Positions 1 through 9,854 of a stretch of 64,000 nt of DNA are shown here, piece by piece. A program made the position numbers and the translations under genes. The stretch comes from Sphingomonas kaistensis (GTDB taxonomy: Bacteria; Pseudomonadota; Alphaproteobacteria; Sphingomonadales; Sphingomonadaceae), in NCBI RefSeq assembly GCF_036884275.1, contig NZ_CP145607.1, positions 1,537,001 through 1,601,000 on the forward strand, in the 5' to 3' direction. Each line of letters opens with the position of its first letter. The first letter of the stretch is position 1. A model generated the notes under the pieces. The model did no database searches. It had not been told where the DNA came from and was given only the letters and a program-made list of their open reading frames with translations.

Positions 1-1
1 G

Positions 2-1075
2 GTGTGCCTGGCCTATGTCGAGCATTTCGGCGCGCGGGCGCGGGCGGTGGTGCGGTTCAAAGGCCGGCACCTGGCGCTGTCGCCCTGCCGGTCACGCGCG
101 CTCTTTGCGCTTCTGCTGGAAGGCGGGCCCGACTTTCGCAAGCATTTCGTGACGTTCGTCGCTCGGGCGATCTTGCCGGGGTCGTGGGGACGAGTACCGG
201 CGGGGGCCTTCTATTTGAACGTCGGGCACACCGGGCTCGAGGATCCCGATCTGGCGACCTGGGTCGAGCGCCATCGCCTCCGCGCGATCTATCTCGTCCA
301 CGATCTCATCCCGCTCACCCACCCACAATATTGCCGGCCCGACGAGGACGAAAAGCACGGGCGGCGGATGCGGACCATTCTCGCCAGCGCGGCCGGGGTG
401 ATCGGCAATTCGCAGGCGACGCTGGACGATCTGGCGGCGTTTGCGGCGGGCGAGGGAATGGCGATGCCGCCAACTGTCGTCGCGTGGCTGAGCGGCCAGG
501 CAATCGCGCGGCCGTCGTCAAGCGCAGTCGCCGGGCGCCCTTATTTCCTAGTGCTCGGCACGATCGAGGGGCGCAAGAATCACCGGCTGCTGCTGGAGGT
601 TTGGCGCGGTCTGCACGCCAGTCTCGGGGACAAGATCCCGCGGCTGGTGATCGTGGGGGCTCGCGGGTGGGAAGCGGACGATGTCTTCGCGCAGCTCGAC
701 GATCTCGGTCCGCTGGCTCCCTTCATCGACGAGAAACGGCATTGTTCGGACGCGGAATTGGCCGAACTGATGGCAGGCGCGCGAGCGCTTTTGATGCCGT
801 CCTTCGCCGAGGGCTATGGGATGCCGGTGTTCGAGGCGCTGGAATTCGGAACGCCTGTGATCGCCGCCGACCTTCCGGTCTATCACGAGGTGGCCGGCGA
901 CATTCCCACCTACCTCGATCCCGACGATGCCGACGCCTGGGCACGAGTGGTGATCCGATATTGCGAGGATGATCCGGAGCGGGCGAGGCAGATCGGCGCG
1001 ATGCGCAGTTTCCAGGTGCCTGACTGGGCCGCTCACTTCGCCGTCGTGGATCGCTGGATGGCCACGCTCGATTAG
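2..1075 (+). CDS. Glycosyltransferase family 4-like protein, 5' end cut by window edge
   Basis: The reading frame is open to the left edge, so the GTG at position 2 is probably internal and the true start lies outside the window. The C-terminal half is a typical GT-B glycosyl group 1 domain: a linker reading PYFLVLGTIEGRKNHRLLLE near residues 180-200, and the donor-binding region MPSFAEGYGMPVFEAL near residues 264-280 containing the E-x7-E pair used for nucleotide-sugar binding in GT4 enzymes. It presumably transfers a sugar in cell-surface polysaccharide synthesis in the cytoplasm; donor and acceptor cannot be read. It precedes kpsC/kpsS-like genes on the same strand with an 86-bp gap, which fits a capsule or exopolysaccharide cluster extending leftward. 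Confidence 0.85.
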   Translation: MCLAYVEHFGARARAVVRFKGRHLALSPCRSRALFALLLEGGPDFRKHFVTFVARAILPGSWGRVPAGAFYLNVGHTGLEDPDLATWVERHRLRAIYLVHDLIPLTHPQYCRPDEDEKHGRRMRTILASAAGVIGNSQATLDDLAAFAAGEGMAMPPTVVAWLSGQAIARPSSSAVAGRPYFLVLGTIEGRKNHRLLLEVWRGLHASLGDKIPRLVIVGARGWEADDVFAQLDDLGPLAPFIDEKRHCSDAELAELMAGARALLMPSFAEGYGMPVFEALEFGTPVIAADLPVYHEVAGDIPTYLDPDDADAWARVVIRYCEDDPERARQIGAMRSFQVPDWAAHFAVVDRWMATLD

Positions 1076-1161
1076 GCTCTTTGGTTACGGATGCGTGCCC
1101 GCTATGATCGCCGCTTGCCGACGATCGAGGTCAGGACGCGGGTGATTTTCGTGAGGGGTGC

Positions 1162-2757
1162 ATGTTTCGACAGCCTGCCGCGGTGCGCGTGAGCGGGGCA
1201 CGCCGCGGCGATGCCGTGCGTCCTTTTCTGTCGATCCCGCCCTTTCCTCGGCGGCGGATAGACAATTTCGAAGCGTCGACGACCGCAACCAATCTCGATG
1301 ACGATGAGGCCGATGAACTGCTCGCGCTTCTTCGGGAGAAGAGGGTAGGCGGCCTGTATTGGGGCGCGCAGCCCGGCCTTGACGTGCAGAAGGTCGCCTT
1401 GGGGCCTTCCGAAATTGCCTCGGCCCGGAATAAGGTCGATCCGTGGCACATGCTGGCTAACGCGACCGAGATCGCGTGTGAGGGCGGCGATCCGCTGCGA
1501 TTGATTGCCGGGCTTCTGGAGGTGCCGGTTCGCTTTCCCGATGATGGGCAGGCTGCCCGGCTTCTGGCTCGCGAAGAATTGCGCGCGCTGTTGCGCAAAG
1601 CTCTCGAACCGACTTTGCCGCTTAATCCGTTTACGGGTGAGCCGATGGCGTGGTCGGAAGCGATAAGCCTTTGCGGGGAATGGCGACAGCTTATCGATGC
1701 CAACCGCCCGATCGCCGCGGTCTACGGCTTTGCCGGCTGGAAGCGCAGCACCACGGAAGCGCTGTTGTGGAATGGTCGGGCAGGGTATCAATTCGATCGT
1801 GACCCGGCCGAGCTTCGCGCGGGCCAGTCGGTAGCGGTCTGGCGCTCGCGTACATCGTCCGATCGCCTGGCCCAGCTTGCCGAAGTGGGGGTGAAGTTGG
1901 TCGAGGTCGAGGACGGCTTCATCCGCTCGGCCGGGCTCGGCGCCAATTGCGTGCCGCCGCAATCGATCGTCGTCGATGACGAGGGCATCTATTTCGACGG
2001 CCGGTCGCCAAGCCGGCTGGAGCGGATACTCGAGGAAACCGACTTCTCGCCGGACCTCCTGCAAGAGGTCGAGGCGCTGCTGGACCGGATCAGGGCGCTG
2101 GGGCTCAGCAAATATGATGTGGGTCATCAGCAGCTTGCGCGTCGATCGCCGCGGCCGCACGTGCTGGTGCCGGCGCAGGTCGAGGACGATCGCGCGGTGC
2201 TGTCGGTCACAGGGCCGCCGCTCACCAATCTCGAACTGCTGAAGCGGGTGCGAGCGGCGCGGCCCGAGGCCTACATTCTGTTCAAGCCGCACCCCGATGT
2301 GGAGGCAGGGCACCGAAAGGGTGCGGTTCCCGATTCTGTCGCCCTGACGATTGCCGACGAAATCGTCAGGGAAGGGACGATTTCATCCTGGATCGATTTG
2401 GTCGACGAGGTGCACGTCAATAGCTCGCTGGCCGGTTTCGAAGCGCTGCTGCGGGGCAAGGCCGTGGTAACCCATGGCGTGCCGTTTTACGCCGGCTGGG
2501 GGCTGACGACCGATCTCGGCGCCGTGCCCGAGCGGCGAACCGCACGCCGTTCGCTGAGCGAACTCGCGGCGGCGGCTCTTCTCCTTTATCCCCGCTATAG
2601 CGACCCGGTGACCAATCTGCCGTGTTCGGCCGAGGTGGTGATTTCGCGAATGGGGGACATGGTGCAGCGCGGATCTGGAAGCCGAAGCGCGTTGGTGCTT
2701 GCCCGCCGCCTGCAAGGCTGGTTAAACCGCCACCTTCGCCGCACCCTCGCCTCGTGA
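1162..2757 (+). CDS. kpsC: KpsC-like capsule beta-Kdo transferase, single module
   Basis: Capsule biosynthesis protein of the KpsC/KpsS type. In the characterised group 2 capsule systems KpsC and KpsS build a poly-Kdo linker on phosphatidylglycerol at the inner face of the inner membrane. Visible marks are GFAGWK at residues 189-194, the LFKPHPD stretch near 373 and VNSSLAGFEALLRGKAVV near 418-435, all features of this family. The protein is 531 residues, shorter than the roughly 670 residues of two-module KpsC, and I see only one complete transferase module after an N-terminal region of about 180 residues that I do not recognise. Its TGA stop overlaps the GTG start of the next gene, so the two are translationally coupled. 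Confidence 0.85.
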   Translation: MFRQPAAVRVSGARRGDAVRPFLSIPPFPRRRIDNFEASTTATNLDDDEADELLALLREKRVGGLYWGAQPGLDVQKVALGPSEIASARNKVDPWHMLANATEIACEGGDPLRLIAGLLEVPVRFPDDGQAARLLAREELRALLRKALEPTLPLNPFTGEPMAWSEAISLCGEWRQLIDANRPIAAVYGFAGWKRSTTEALLWNGRAGYQFDRDPAELRAGQSVAVWRSRTSSDRLAQLAEVGVKLVEVEDGFIRSAGLGANCVPPQSIVVDDEGIYFDGRSPSRLERILEETDFSPDLLQEVEALLDRIRALGLSKYDVGHQQLARRSPRPHVLVPAQVEDDRAVLSVTGPPLTNLELLKRVRAARPEAYILFKPHPDVEAGHRKGAVPDSVALTIADEIVREGTISSWIDLVDEVHVNSSLAGFEALLRGKAVVTHGVPFYAGWGLTTDLGAVPERRTARRSLSELAAAALLLYPRYSDPVTNLPCSAEVVISRMGDMVQRGSGSRSALVLARRLQGWLNRHLRRTLAS

Positions 2758-3950
2758 CCGACAACCTCCGCTCCTTTCTGTTTCTTCAAGGCCCGCCGGG
2801 GCCCCTGTTTCTGCGCGTCGGCGAGGCGTTGCGGGAAAGGGGGCATCGCGTGTGCCGGGTGAACCTTGGCGGGGGCGATCGGCTCGACTGGCCCGAGGGA
2901 GCGATCGACTATCGCGGCACCTTTTCCGAATGGCCGACCTTCATCGACAGGCTTCTGCGCGAGCAGTCGATCACCGACCTGCTCCTGTTCGGGGACTGCC
3001 GGCCCTATCACATCAAGGCGCACGGTATCGCCAAGCTGCGCGGGGTGCGCACCTTTGTCCTCGAGGAAGGTTATCTCAGGCCGCACTGGATGACGTTCGA
3101 GTTGGACGGCGTGAACGCGCGCTCGTCCCTGCGCGGGACCAAGGAGTGGTTCTTCAAGGAAGCCGCGCGGCTGGAGGAGGAACCGCCCTTGCCGCCCGTG
3201 GGGGCGAGCTTCAAACGCCGGGCGCGCGACAGCTACTGGTATTATCATCACGTGGTCACCGGCCTTCTGCGCTACCCGCATTACCGATCGCATCGACCGG
3301 GCTCGATCATCGTGGACGGGCTCGGCTGGCTATGGCGCCTCAACCGGCAGAAGAGCCGGGAGGAGCAGGCGGAAAAGGTCTGGCAGGGCTTGAGGGGGCA
3401 GAAGGTCTTTCTGTTTCCCTTGCAGCTTTCCGGGGACTTCCAGATCCGCGCGCACTCACCCTTCGCCGACATGCAGGGCGCAGCGGCCTATGTGCTGGAG
3501 AGCTTTGCCTTGCACGCGCCGGGGGATGCTCATCTGCTGATCAAGCGGCACCCGCTGGACAGCAGCTTTTTCGATTGGGGCGGTTTCATCCGCAGGCTGG
3601 CCAAGCGTTTGCAGGTCGAGTCGCGGGTTCATTTCATCGACGGCGGCGATCTCGATGAAATGGCGGCTGAGACCACCGGTCTCATCTGCGTCAACAGCAC
3701 GTCGGCGACGCTGGCTTTGGCGCATGGCAAACCGGTGTGTGCCATTGGCGGCGCAATCTACAAGATGGAAGGTTTGACCCACTGCGGGCATGTTGACGCG
3801 TTCTGGTCGCATCCATCGGCGCCCGACGAAGGGCTGTACGATGCCTTCCGCAAGGTACTGGTCGATCGCTGCCTCGTGCGGGGTGGCCTTGCCAGCGAGT
3901 CGGCGGTGGAAACGCTGATTGAAGGCATGATCGAGCGAATGGACGCTTGA
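2754..3950 (+). CDS. kpsS: KpsS-like capsule polysaccharide Kdo transferase
   Basis: Second enzyme of the KpsC/KpsS pair, 398 residues. The start is taken as GTG 2754, which overlaps the kpsC stop (GTGA); the frame is open further upstream but that part lies inside kpsC. Family marks are FLFLQGPPGPLF at the N-terminus, FPLQLSGDFQIRAHSPF near residue 220, IKRHPLDSSFFDWG near 263 and VNSTSATLALAHGKPV near 313. In known systems KpsS adds the first Kdo to the lipid acceptor and KpsC extends it. No capsule ABC exporter (KpsMTED) is inside the window, so the pathway is only partly visible. It is followed after 10 bp by a methyltransferase gene. Confidence 0.85.
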   Translation: MTDNLRSFLFLQGPPGPLFLRVGEALRERGHRVCRVNLGGGDRLDWPEGAIDYRGTFSEWPTFIDRLLREQSITDLLLFGDCRPYHIKAHGIAKLRGVRTFVLEEGYLRPHWMTFELDGVNARSSLRGTKEWFFKEAARLEEEPPLPPVGASFKRRARDSYWYYHHVVTGLLRYPHYRSHRPGSIIVDGLGWLWRLNRQKSREEQAEKVWQGLRGQKVFLFPLQLSGDFQIRAHSPFADMQGAAAYVLESFALHAPGDAHLLIKRHPLDSSFFDWGGFIRRLAKRLQVESRVHFIDGGDLDEMAAETTGLICVNSTSATLALAHGKPVCAIGGAIYKMEGLTHCGHVDAFWSHPSAPDEGLYDAFRKVLVDRCLVRGGLASESAVETLIEGMIERMDA

Positions 3951-3960
3951 CGATGATGGC

Positions 3961-4731
3961 GTGTCCGCGAACGCCCGAAGGCAGATGGCGGTGATCAATA
4001 CCGACCGGATGTGGGATCGTTGGGGGCAGCTGGATCCGTATTTCGGTGTTCTTGCCGACCCCCGGTTCTCACGAAGCCAGTTGCAGGATCACCGTTCGAT
4101 CTTCTTTGAAAGCGGACGCGCGCAGGTGGACGCGATGCTGTCTGTGTTCGAGGCGCATTTCGGTCCGCTGGCGCGAGGAAGCGCGCTAGATCATGGGTGC
4201 GGGGTCGGCCGTCTCACCTTGCCGCTGGCGAAGGAGTTCACGCAGGTCGTCGGTGTCGACGTGTCGCCGGCGATGCTCGCGGAGGCCGAGGTCAATTGCG
4301 ACGCGAACGCAGCCCTCAACGTAGACCTCGCCCTCGCCGACGATCATCTTTCGAATGTTCGCGGAAGGTTCGATTTCGTGAATTCCGCGATGGTGCTCCA
4401 GCACGTTCCGGTCGCGCGCGGAATGCGTCTGATCGATGCTTTGGTCAGCCGCGTCGCCCCCGGTGGCGGCTTTCACCTCCACCTTTCCACGCGAACAGAC
4501 AGGCGCCGTTCGCGGGCATTGTGGTGGGCCAGCGCCAACGTGCCGGGCGTCAAGGTGGCGCAGAATGTGCTCGCGGGCCGCGCCTGGAACGCGCCGGCCA
4601 TGCAGATGAACAACTATTCCTTGTCGCGCGTGATCGACCTGCTGTCTGCCAAGGGCGTGGGCCAACTCCTGGTGAAAAGCGAGACACACGGCAAATTTCT
4701 GACCATCAGCCTGTTCGGGCGCGTTCCTTAA
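3961..4731 (+). CDS. Class I SAM-dependent methyltransferase
   Basis: A 256-residue methyltransferase. The SAM-binding motif I reads LDHGCGVGRLTLPLA at residues 77-91, followed by VVGVDVSPAMLAEAE, and the later strand FDFVNSAMVLQHVPV is the motif II/III region of the Methyltransf_11/25 type. GTG 3961 gives the start used here; ATG 3985 (MAVINTDRMWDRWG) is an equally possible start eight codons in. The gene lies 10 bp behind kpsS on the same strand, so it likely belongs to the polysaccharide operon and may modify a glycan or lipid intermediate. The substrate cannot be inferred. Confidence 0.75.
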   Translation: MSANARRQMAVINTDRMWDRWGQLDPYFGVLADPRFSRSQLQDHRSIFFESGRAQVDAMLSVFEAHFGPLARGSALDHGCGVGRLTLPLAKEFTQVVGVDVSPAMLAEAEVNCDANAALNVDLALADDHLSNVRGRFDFVNSAMVLQHVPVARGMRLIDALVSRVAPGGGFHLHLSTRTDRRRSRALWWASANVPGVKVAQNVLAGRAWNAPAMQMNNYSLSRVIDLLSAKGVGQLLVKSETHGKFLTISLFGRVP

Positions 4732-5052
4732 GGTTCGGCAAGCTCCCTATATCGCGCAACCGTCGCGGAACAGATCACTGGCGCTACGAGATTGAAGCCG
4801 ACTGAAGGGTATCTGTGCTCGTTTTGGGACACCTGTCGGACAATTTTTCAGGCCGTGAACCTTCGCGTTTGGTAGACGTTTCATGGGGTTATGCGGGCGA
4901 GGAGCATGAGGATTTAATGACTGCGGTGTGCGAGGGGTCGGTCAGGCCTATCGTTTCGATGGTCGTGCGCGACGAGCGCTCAAATCCCATCATAGTCGGC
5001 ATTCTCTTGCGGCCCGTGCAATATTTGCCAAGTCATTCTAGGAGTGAAGTAT
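4732..5052 (+). other. Intergenic gap before first RTX gene; possible 81-aa ORF 4815-5060
   Basis: About 320 bp without a convincing gene. One open frame, 4815-5060, encodes 81 residues beginning MLVLGHLSDNFSG. It uses more AT-rich codons than its neighbours, has no family I recognise, and overlaps the start of the next gene. I consider it more likely leader or promoter DNA than a gene. The segment is clearly less GC-rich than both flanks, as is common for promoter regions ahead of surface-protein genes. Confidence 0.35.
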
Positions 5053-6792
5053 ATGTCTAGGCTAGTAGCGTTTGAGCAGTTCGATATTTCTTCACTCGAT
5101 CTCAATCTTTATCTTCGTACTTCCGTAAGTAGCCAGCTAACCAAGGATGCCCAAGCCAGGTTCGCGGGCGTTACTTACCAAGACCAGTTCAAGATTCAGA
5201 GTTCGAACGGTACCGAGTTGGTTATTCTCGGATCAAATCTGGCGCTGGATGCGTCCGGCCGCCTTGTGTCGGGTACGGTGAACTTCGTTGGTGTGGTCGA
5301 GACAAGCAGCCAGCGGCTCTACTGGTACACGGCAGGAGTCAACATCGGCGCGTCGGCCGTGTACGACGCCGTGGCAACGCCTTCCAATACCGATGAACTC
5401 GGCCTTTTTGCGACTGCATTCGCTGGCAGCGACACGGTCGTTGGTTCAGTTAATAACGACAAGCTTACCGGCTTCGCCGGAAACGACACGATCACCGGTG
5501 GCCTGGGCGTAGACCGGCTCGAAGGCGGGGACGGTAATGATACTTTCTTCGACTCCGCAGCCGGACTGAATGGCGACCTTATTGCCGACTTCAATGTCGG
5601 CGATCGCATCATCGTGTCGGATGCGACCTATGGCAACTTCAGAGGCAATGTCAGCGGCACCACACTGAACTTTACTGGTGGAAGTCTGACGCTCGGATCG
5701 ACGTTGAACGTTCCGCTGGTCGTGAATGCTGTCCAAGGTGGCGGCGTCGCGCTTAGCATCTTCACCTCGCAGTTTACTGCGACCGGCAGCATTCTCGTCA
5801 ACGATTTCGCGGTCGGTGCTGGCGGTTGGTCGAGCCAGGACAAGTACCCGCGTCACATTGCGGATGTGAACGGTGACGGCTTCCAGGATATCGTCGGTTT
5901 TGGGCAGTCGGGCGTGCTGGTGTCGTTCGGATCGGCCAGTGGCAGTTTTACGGGCGCCAGACTGGTGTTTGCCGATTTTGGGCAGGCGTCGGGCTGGTCG
6001 AGTGACAATCAGTTCCATCGCGAACTTGCCGACGTCAACGGTGACGGTCGGGCAGACATTGTCGGCTTTGGCATCGCGGGCACGCTTGTGTCCTTCGCCC
6101 GGGCTGACGGGTCATTTACCAATCCGATCCTGGGGATCGCGAACTTCAACCCCAACAACGGCTGGTCATCGCAGGACAGCTTTGCCCGCGCTACCGGTGA
6201 CGTGAATGGCGACGGCAAGGCCGATATCATCGGCTTCGGCACCGCCGGCACCTATGTCGCGCTTGGCAACGGCGACGGCACCTTTGCGGCCGCGAAGCTT
6301 GGCCTGAACGACTTCGGCGTCAATCAAGGCTGGACCAGCGACAACGGGTTTCATCGCACGGTCGCCGACGTCAACGGCGATGGCTTCGACGACATTATCG
6401 GATTTGGGTACGCCGGTGCGCTGGTCGCCTTGTCGAAGGGCGACGGGACGTTTTCGGCGCCGACGCTTGCGGTCAACAACTTCGGCCAGAACCAGGGCTG
6501 GTCGAGCCAGAACAACTTTGCCCGCGCCGTCGCCGACGTAAATGGGGACGGAAAGGCCGATGTCGTGGGCTTCGGCATTGCCGGCACCTTTGTCGCCTAT
6601 GGCCTCGACAATGGGGGCTTCTCGGCCGCCCGGTTCGACCTCAACGACTTTGGCGCCAATCAGGGCTGGACCAACGACAACATTTTCCATCACGACCTTG
6701 CCGACATCAATGGTGACGGCACCATCGACATTGTTGGCTTCGGAACCTCGGGCGTTCTTGCCGGCTACAATCAAGGGCACTGGTTGATCTGA
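5053..6792 (+). CDS. RTX/FG-GAP repeat secreted protein (short form)
   Basis: A 579-residue protein without signal peptide. Residues 1-120 (MSRLVAFEQFDISSLDLNLY onward) form a front domain I do not recognise. Residues about 123-160 carry a short run of RTX calcium-binding nonapeptides (LTGFAGNDTITGG, LEGGDGNDTF). From about residue 253 to the end come six FG-GAP/VCBS-type repeats centred on DVNGDG-x-DIVGFG, likely a beta-propeller. ATG 5053 is preferred over GTG 5044 because GGAG at 5041-5044 sits at normal spacing. RTX repeats without a Sec signal point to type I secretion; no T1SS transporter genes are in the window. The C-terminal module is nearly identical to those of the next two RTX genes. 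Confidence 0.85.
   Translation: MSRLVAFEQFDISSLDLNLYLRTSVSSQLTKDAQARFAGVTYQDQFKIQSSNGTELVILGSNLALDASGRLVSGTVNFVGVVETSSQRLYWYTAGVNIGASAVYDAVATPSNTDELGLFATAFAGSDTVVGSVNNDKLTGFAGNDTITGGLGVDRLEGGDGNDTFFDSAAGLNGDLIADFNVGDRIIVSDATYGNFRGNVSGTTLNFTGGSLTLGSTLNVPLVVNAVQGGGVALSIFTSQFTATGSILVNDFAVGAGGWSSQDKYPRHIADVNGDGFQDIVGFGQSGVLVSFGSASGSFTGARLVFADFGQASGWSSDNQFHRELADVNGDGRADIVGFGIAGTLVSFARADGSFTNPILGIANFNPNNGWSSQDSFARATGDVNGDGKADIIGFGTAGTYVALGNGDGTFAAAKLGLNDFGVNQGWTSDNGFHRTVADVNGDGFDDIIGFGYAGALVALSKGDGTFSAPTLAVNNFGQNQGWSSQNNFARAVADVNGDGKADVVGFGIAGTFVAYGLDNGGFSAARFDLNDFGANQGWTNDNIFHHDLADINGDGTIDIVGFGTSGVLAGYNQGHWLI
5810..6792 (+). repeat. FG-GAP module copy 1
   Basis: C-terminal six-repeat module of the first RTX protein, starting around GGWSSQDKYPRHIADVNGDG and ending in GHWLI. 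It is closely similar in DNA and protein to 11010-11987 and 14130-15116. Confidence 0.85.
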
Positions 6793-6800
6793 TAAACAGC

Positions 6801-6842
6801 AGGGCGACCCAGCCTATTTTTATCGAATAAGCGGGTCGCCCT
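6801..6842 (+). terminator. Stem-loop after the first RTX gene
   Basis: A perfect 10-bp inverted repeat, AGGGCGACCC at 6801-6810 and GGGTCGCCCT at 6833-6842, with a 22-nt AT-rich loop, starts 8 bp after the stop codon. There is no clear U-tract after the stem, so it may be a weak intrinsic terminator or an mRNA-stabilising hairpin. Confidence 0.55.
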
Positions 6843-7037
6843 TACTGCCAATTCACTATGGCTACATCTCCGCAAGCGAATTTCGACTGCGGAGATGCCA
6901 TCAAAAACGCGCTCGGCTATTTCAATCGAACAGTGCTGTGGCTCGCGAGCGCAATGTCCGGACGCCTTATCGAATAATTAAGCATAACCTGCCACTCTCT
7001 GCATCTGGGCTTGGGCTTGGCGTGGAGTGGGCGTGGC

Positions 7038-9854
7038 ATGACGAAGTTGGTGGGGCGGTCTGAGGCTGACGTTCTGAATGGCGGCAGCGGCGATGATCTG
7101 CTGAGCGGGGGCTCGGGCAACGACACCTTGATGGGCGGCGACGGGGCCGACCGGCTCGACGGCGATTTCGGCAACGATACGCTGTATGGCGGTTCCGGCA
7201 ACGACGTCCTGATCGACCGTCTGGGCGGCGACGACAAGCTGTACGGGGAGGAAGGCGACGACCAGCTTCAGGTCGTCGACCTGACCGAAGACGATTTCTT
7301 TGCGACCCCCCGTTCCGTGATGCTTGATGGCGGGGCGGGGAACGACAGCATCAGCCTCGATGCAGCCCAGAATCCTTATGTGACCGCAACGCTGATCGGC
7401 GGCGAGGGCAATGACGTGATCGCGGTCGATGGCGGCGGTCGGGTCAGCATCGATGTCGGTGCCGGCAACGACGTGGTCAAGATCAACGCCGACCGCTACG
7501 AATTTCGCCCGGCCGCGACCTATACGGTGCGGCTGGGCAGCGGGTCGGATACCGTGTCCCTGCTGAGTTCGACCGATCTCGACCGGTCGAACGGCCGCGT
7601 CGACGACGACAGCGAGTTCGGCAGCTCTTTCTTTCACGCGATCAACATCGTCGATTTCGCCCCCGGGGCCGGCGGCGACCGCCTCGACCTGCTCGGCTTC
7701 CTGAAGGATCACGCGAGCAGCGTGAGCGGCTCCTGGGATCCCTCGACCAACCCGTTTGCGACCGGTAAGCTGCGGCTGGTGCAGAGCGGCGCAAATACGG
7801 TGCTGCAGCTTCTGGCCGACGAATACGATACGTCCGCTCAAGGCTTCGTCAGCGTCTTCAAGACCATCGTCACTTTTGAAAACGTCCTGAAGTCCAGTCT
7901 GACCGCTTTCAATCTGGCCGGGTACGATCCGAGCGGAGCGCCGAGCCCTGGGCAATCGTTCACGGGTACGGCAGGTGCCGATATGCTTGTCGGGCTGTCC
8001 GGAGACGACGTCCTCACCGGCGGCGACGGTGCCGACGTACTGAGCGGCGGCGCCGGCAACGACATTTTGCGCGGCGGCGCCGGTGACGACCGGCTCGACG
8101 GCGACTTTGGCGACGACCAGCTTTTTGGCGGTGCCGGTAACGATGTCCTGATCGATCGCCTCGGCGGCAATGACCGGCTCTACGGCGAAGATGGCGACGA
8201 TCGCCTGCACATCATTGATTTCACCGAGGATGAATTCAACGCCGCCCCGCGCTCGCTGGTGCTCGACGGCGGCGCCGGCAATGACGGCATTCGCCTGGAC
8301 GCTCGCTACAACCCCAATCTCACCGCCAGCATCGTCGGCGGCGAGGGCAACGACCTGATCGCAGTCGATGGCGGCGGCCAGGTCGGCATCGATGCCGGTG
8401 CCGGCGACGACGTCGTCAAAGTCAATGCCGATGCAAACCAATACCTGCCGCAGGCGCAGTACAGCATTCGTCTCGGCGCAGGCCGCGATACGCTGTCGCT
8501 GCTGAGTTCGACCGACATCGACTGGTCCAACGGCCTCGTCGATACCGAGAGCGAGTTTGGTGGGACGGTGTTTCAGGCGATGCTGGTCTCGGATTTCACC
8601 CCGGGGGCGGGGGGCGATCGTCTCGATCTGCTCGGCTTTCTCAAGGACCATGTAACCGGCTGGAATGGAGACTGGGATCCAGCGACCAATCCGTTTGAGA
8701 CCGGTTTTCTGCGACTGGTGCAGGATGGCCCCGACACCCGCCTAGAAGTGCTCGTCGAGGAATATGACTTCGACATCCGGGAGCGTGTCGGCATCTTCAA
8801 GACCGTGATCACCTTCGAGAATGTCGCGAAGGTCGATCTCGTCGCTTTCAATCTTGCCGGGTTCGATCCCACGGGTGCTTCGGTCGCGGGTCAGGAGATT
8901 ACCGGGACCAGCGGCAACGACGTTCTCGTCGGCCTGTCCGGCGATGACATCCTGAATGGCGGCAGCGGCGACGATGTGCTGAGCGGGGGCGCCGGCAACG
9001 ACAGGTTGCTTGGCGGCGACGGGGCCGACCGGCTTGACGGCGATTTCGGCGACGACACGCTGTATGGCGGTTCCGGCAACGACGTGCTGCTCGATCGCCT
9101 CGGCGGCGATGACAGCCTGTACGGCGAAGACGGCGACGACCAGCTACGGGTCATCGACTTCACCCAAGACGAGATTCTGGCCATTCCGCGCTCTCTGGTG
9201 CTCGATGGCGGGGCAGGGAACGACAGCATCCGGCTCGATGCCCCCAAGAACGCTTATGTGATCGCCAGCCTGATCGGCGGCGAGGGCAATGACACGATCG
9301 CGGTCGATGGCGGCGGGCAGGTCAGCATCGATGCCGGTGCCGGCGACGACGTGGTCAAGATCAACGCCGACCGTTACGAATATCGTTCGCAGGCGACGGT
9401 CAGCGTGCGGCTTGGTAGCGGGTCGGATACCGTATCGCTGCTGAGTTCGACCGACCTCGATTGGTCGCAAGGCCGCGTCGATGACGACAGCGAGTTCGGC
9501 AGCTCATTCTTTCACGCGATCAACATCACCGATTTCGAGGCCGGCGCCGGCGGCGACCGCCTCGACCTGCTCGGCTTCCTGAAGGACCATATCACTGGCG
9601 CGAACGGGTCGTGGGACCCGTCGACCAATCCGTTTTCCACGGGCTGGCTGCGGCTTGCGCAGCGCGGTTCGGACGTGGTCCTGCAGATCCAGGTCCAAGA
9701 GTTTGATCCCCAGCTCGACGCCTCGATCAGCGTCTTCCGCACGGTGCTCGTGCTCGAGAATGTCGGCATTGACGCGCTCGTTCCCGAGAATATCAGCGGC
9801 TTCGATTTCCGTGCCACGGGACGCACGTCCTATCTTGGAACGGATGGTCCCGAC
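7038..9854 (+). repeat. Three tandem 939-bp units inside the giant RTX gene
   Basis: The codons for VL in GNDVL(I/L)DRLGG fall at 7206, 8145 and 9084, exactly 939 bp apart, and LVG(R/L)S at 7047 and 7986 gives the same period. Units are roughly 7038-7976, 7977-8915 and 8916-9854. The units are diverged by substitutions but keep their length without indels. Confidence 0.85.

Noticed and set aside
4815..5060. 81-codon frame before the first RTX gene
   Set aside because: Overlaps the next gene's ribosome site and has no recognisable motif; could be real but unsupported.
6978..8651. 557-codon minus-strand frame across the giant RTX gene
   Set aside because: Antisense to RTX repeats; the repeat DNA is open in several frames because of its codon composition.
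7038..9854. Tandem repeat considered as CRISPR or VNTR minisatellite
   Set aside because: The period is 939 bp and in frame with coding RTX units; no short direct repeats with spacers occur.
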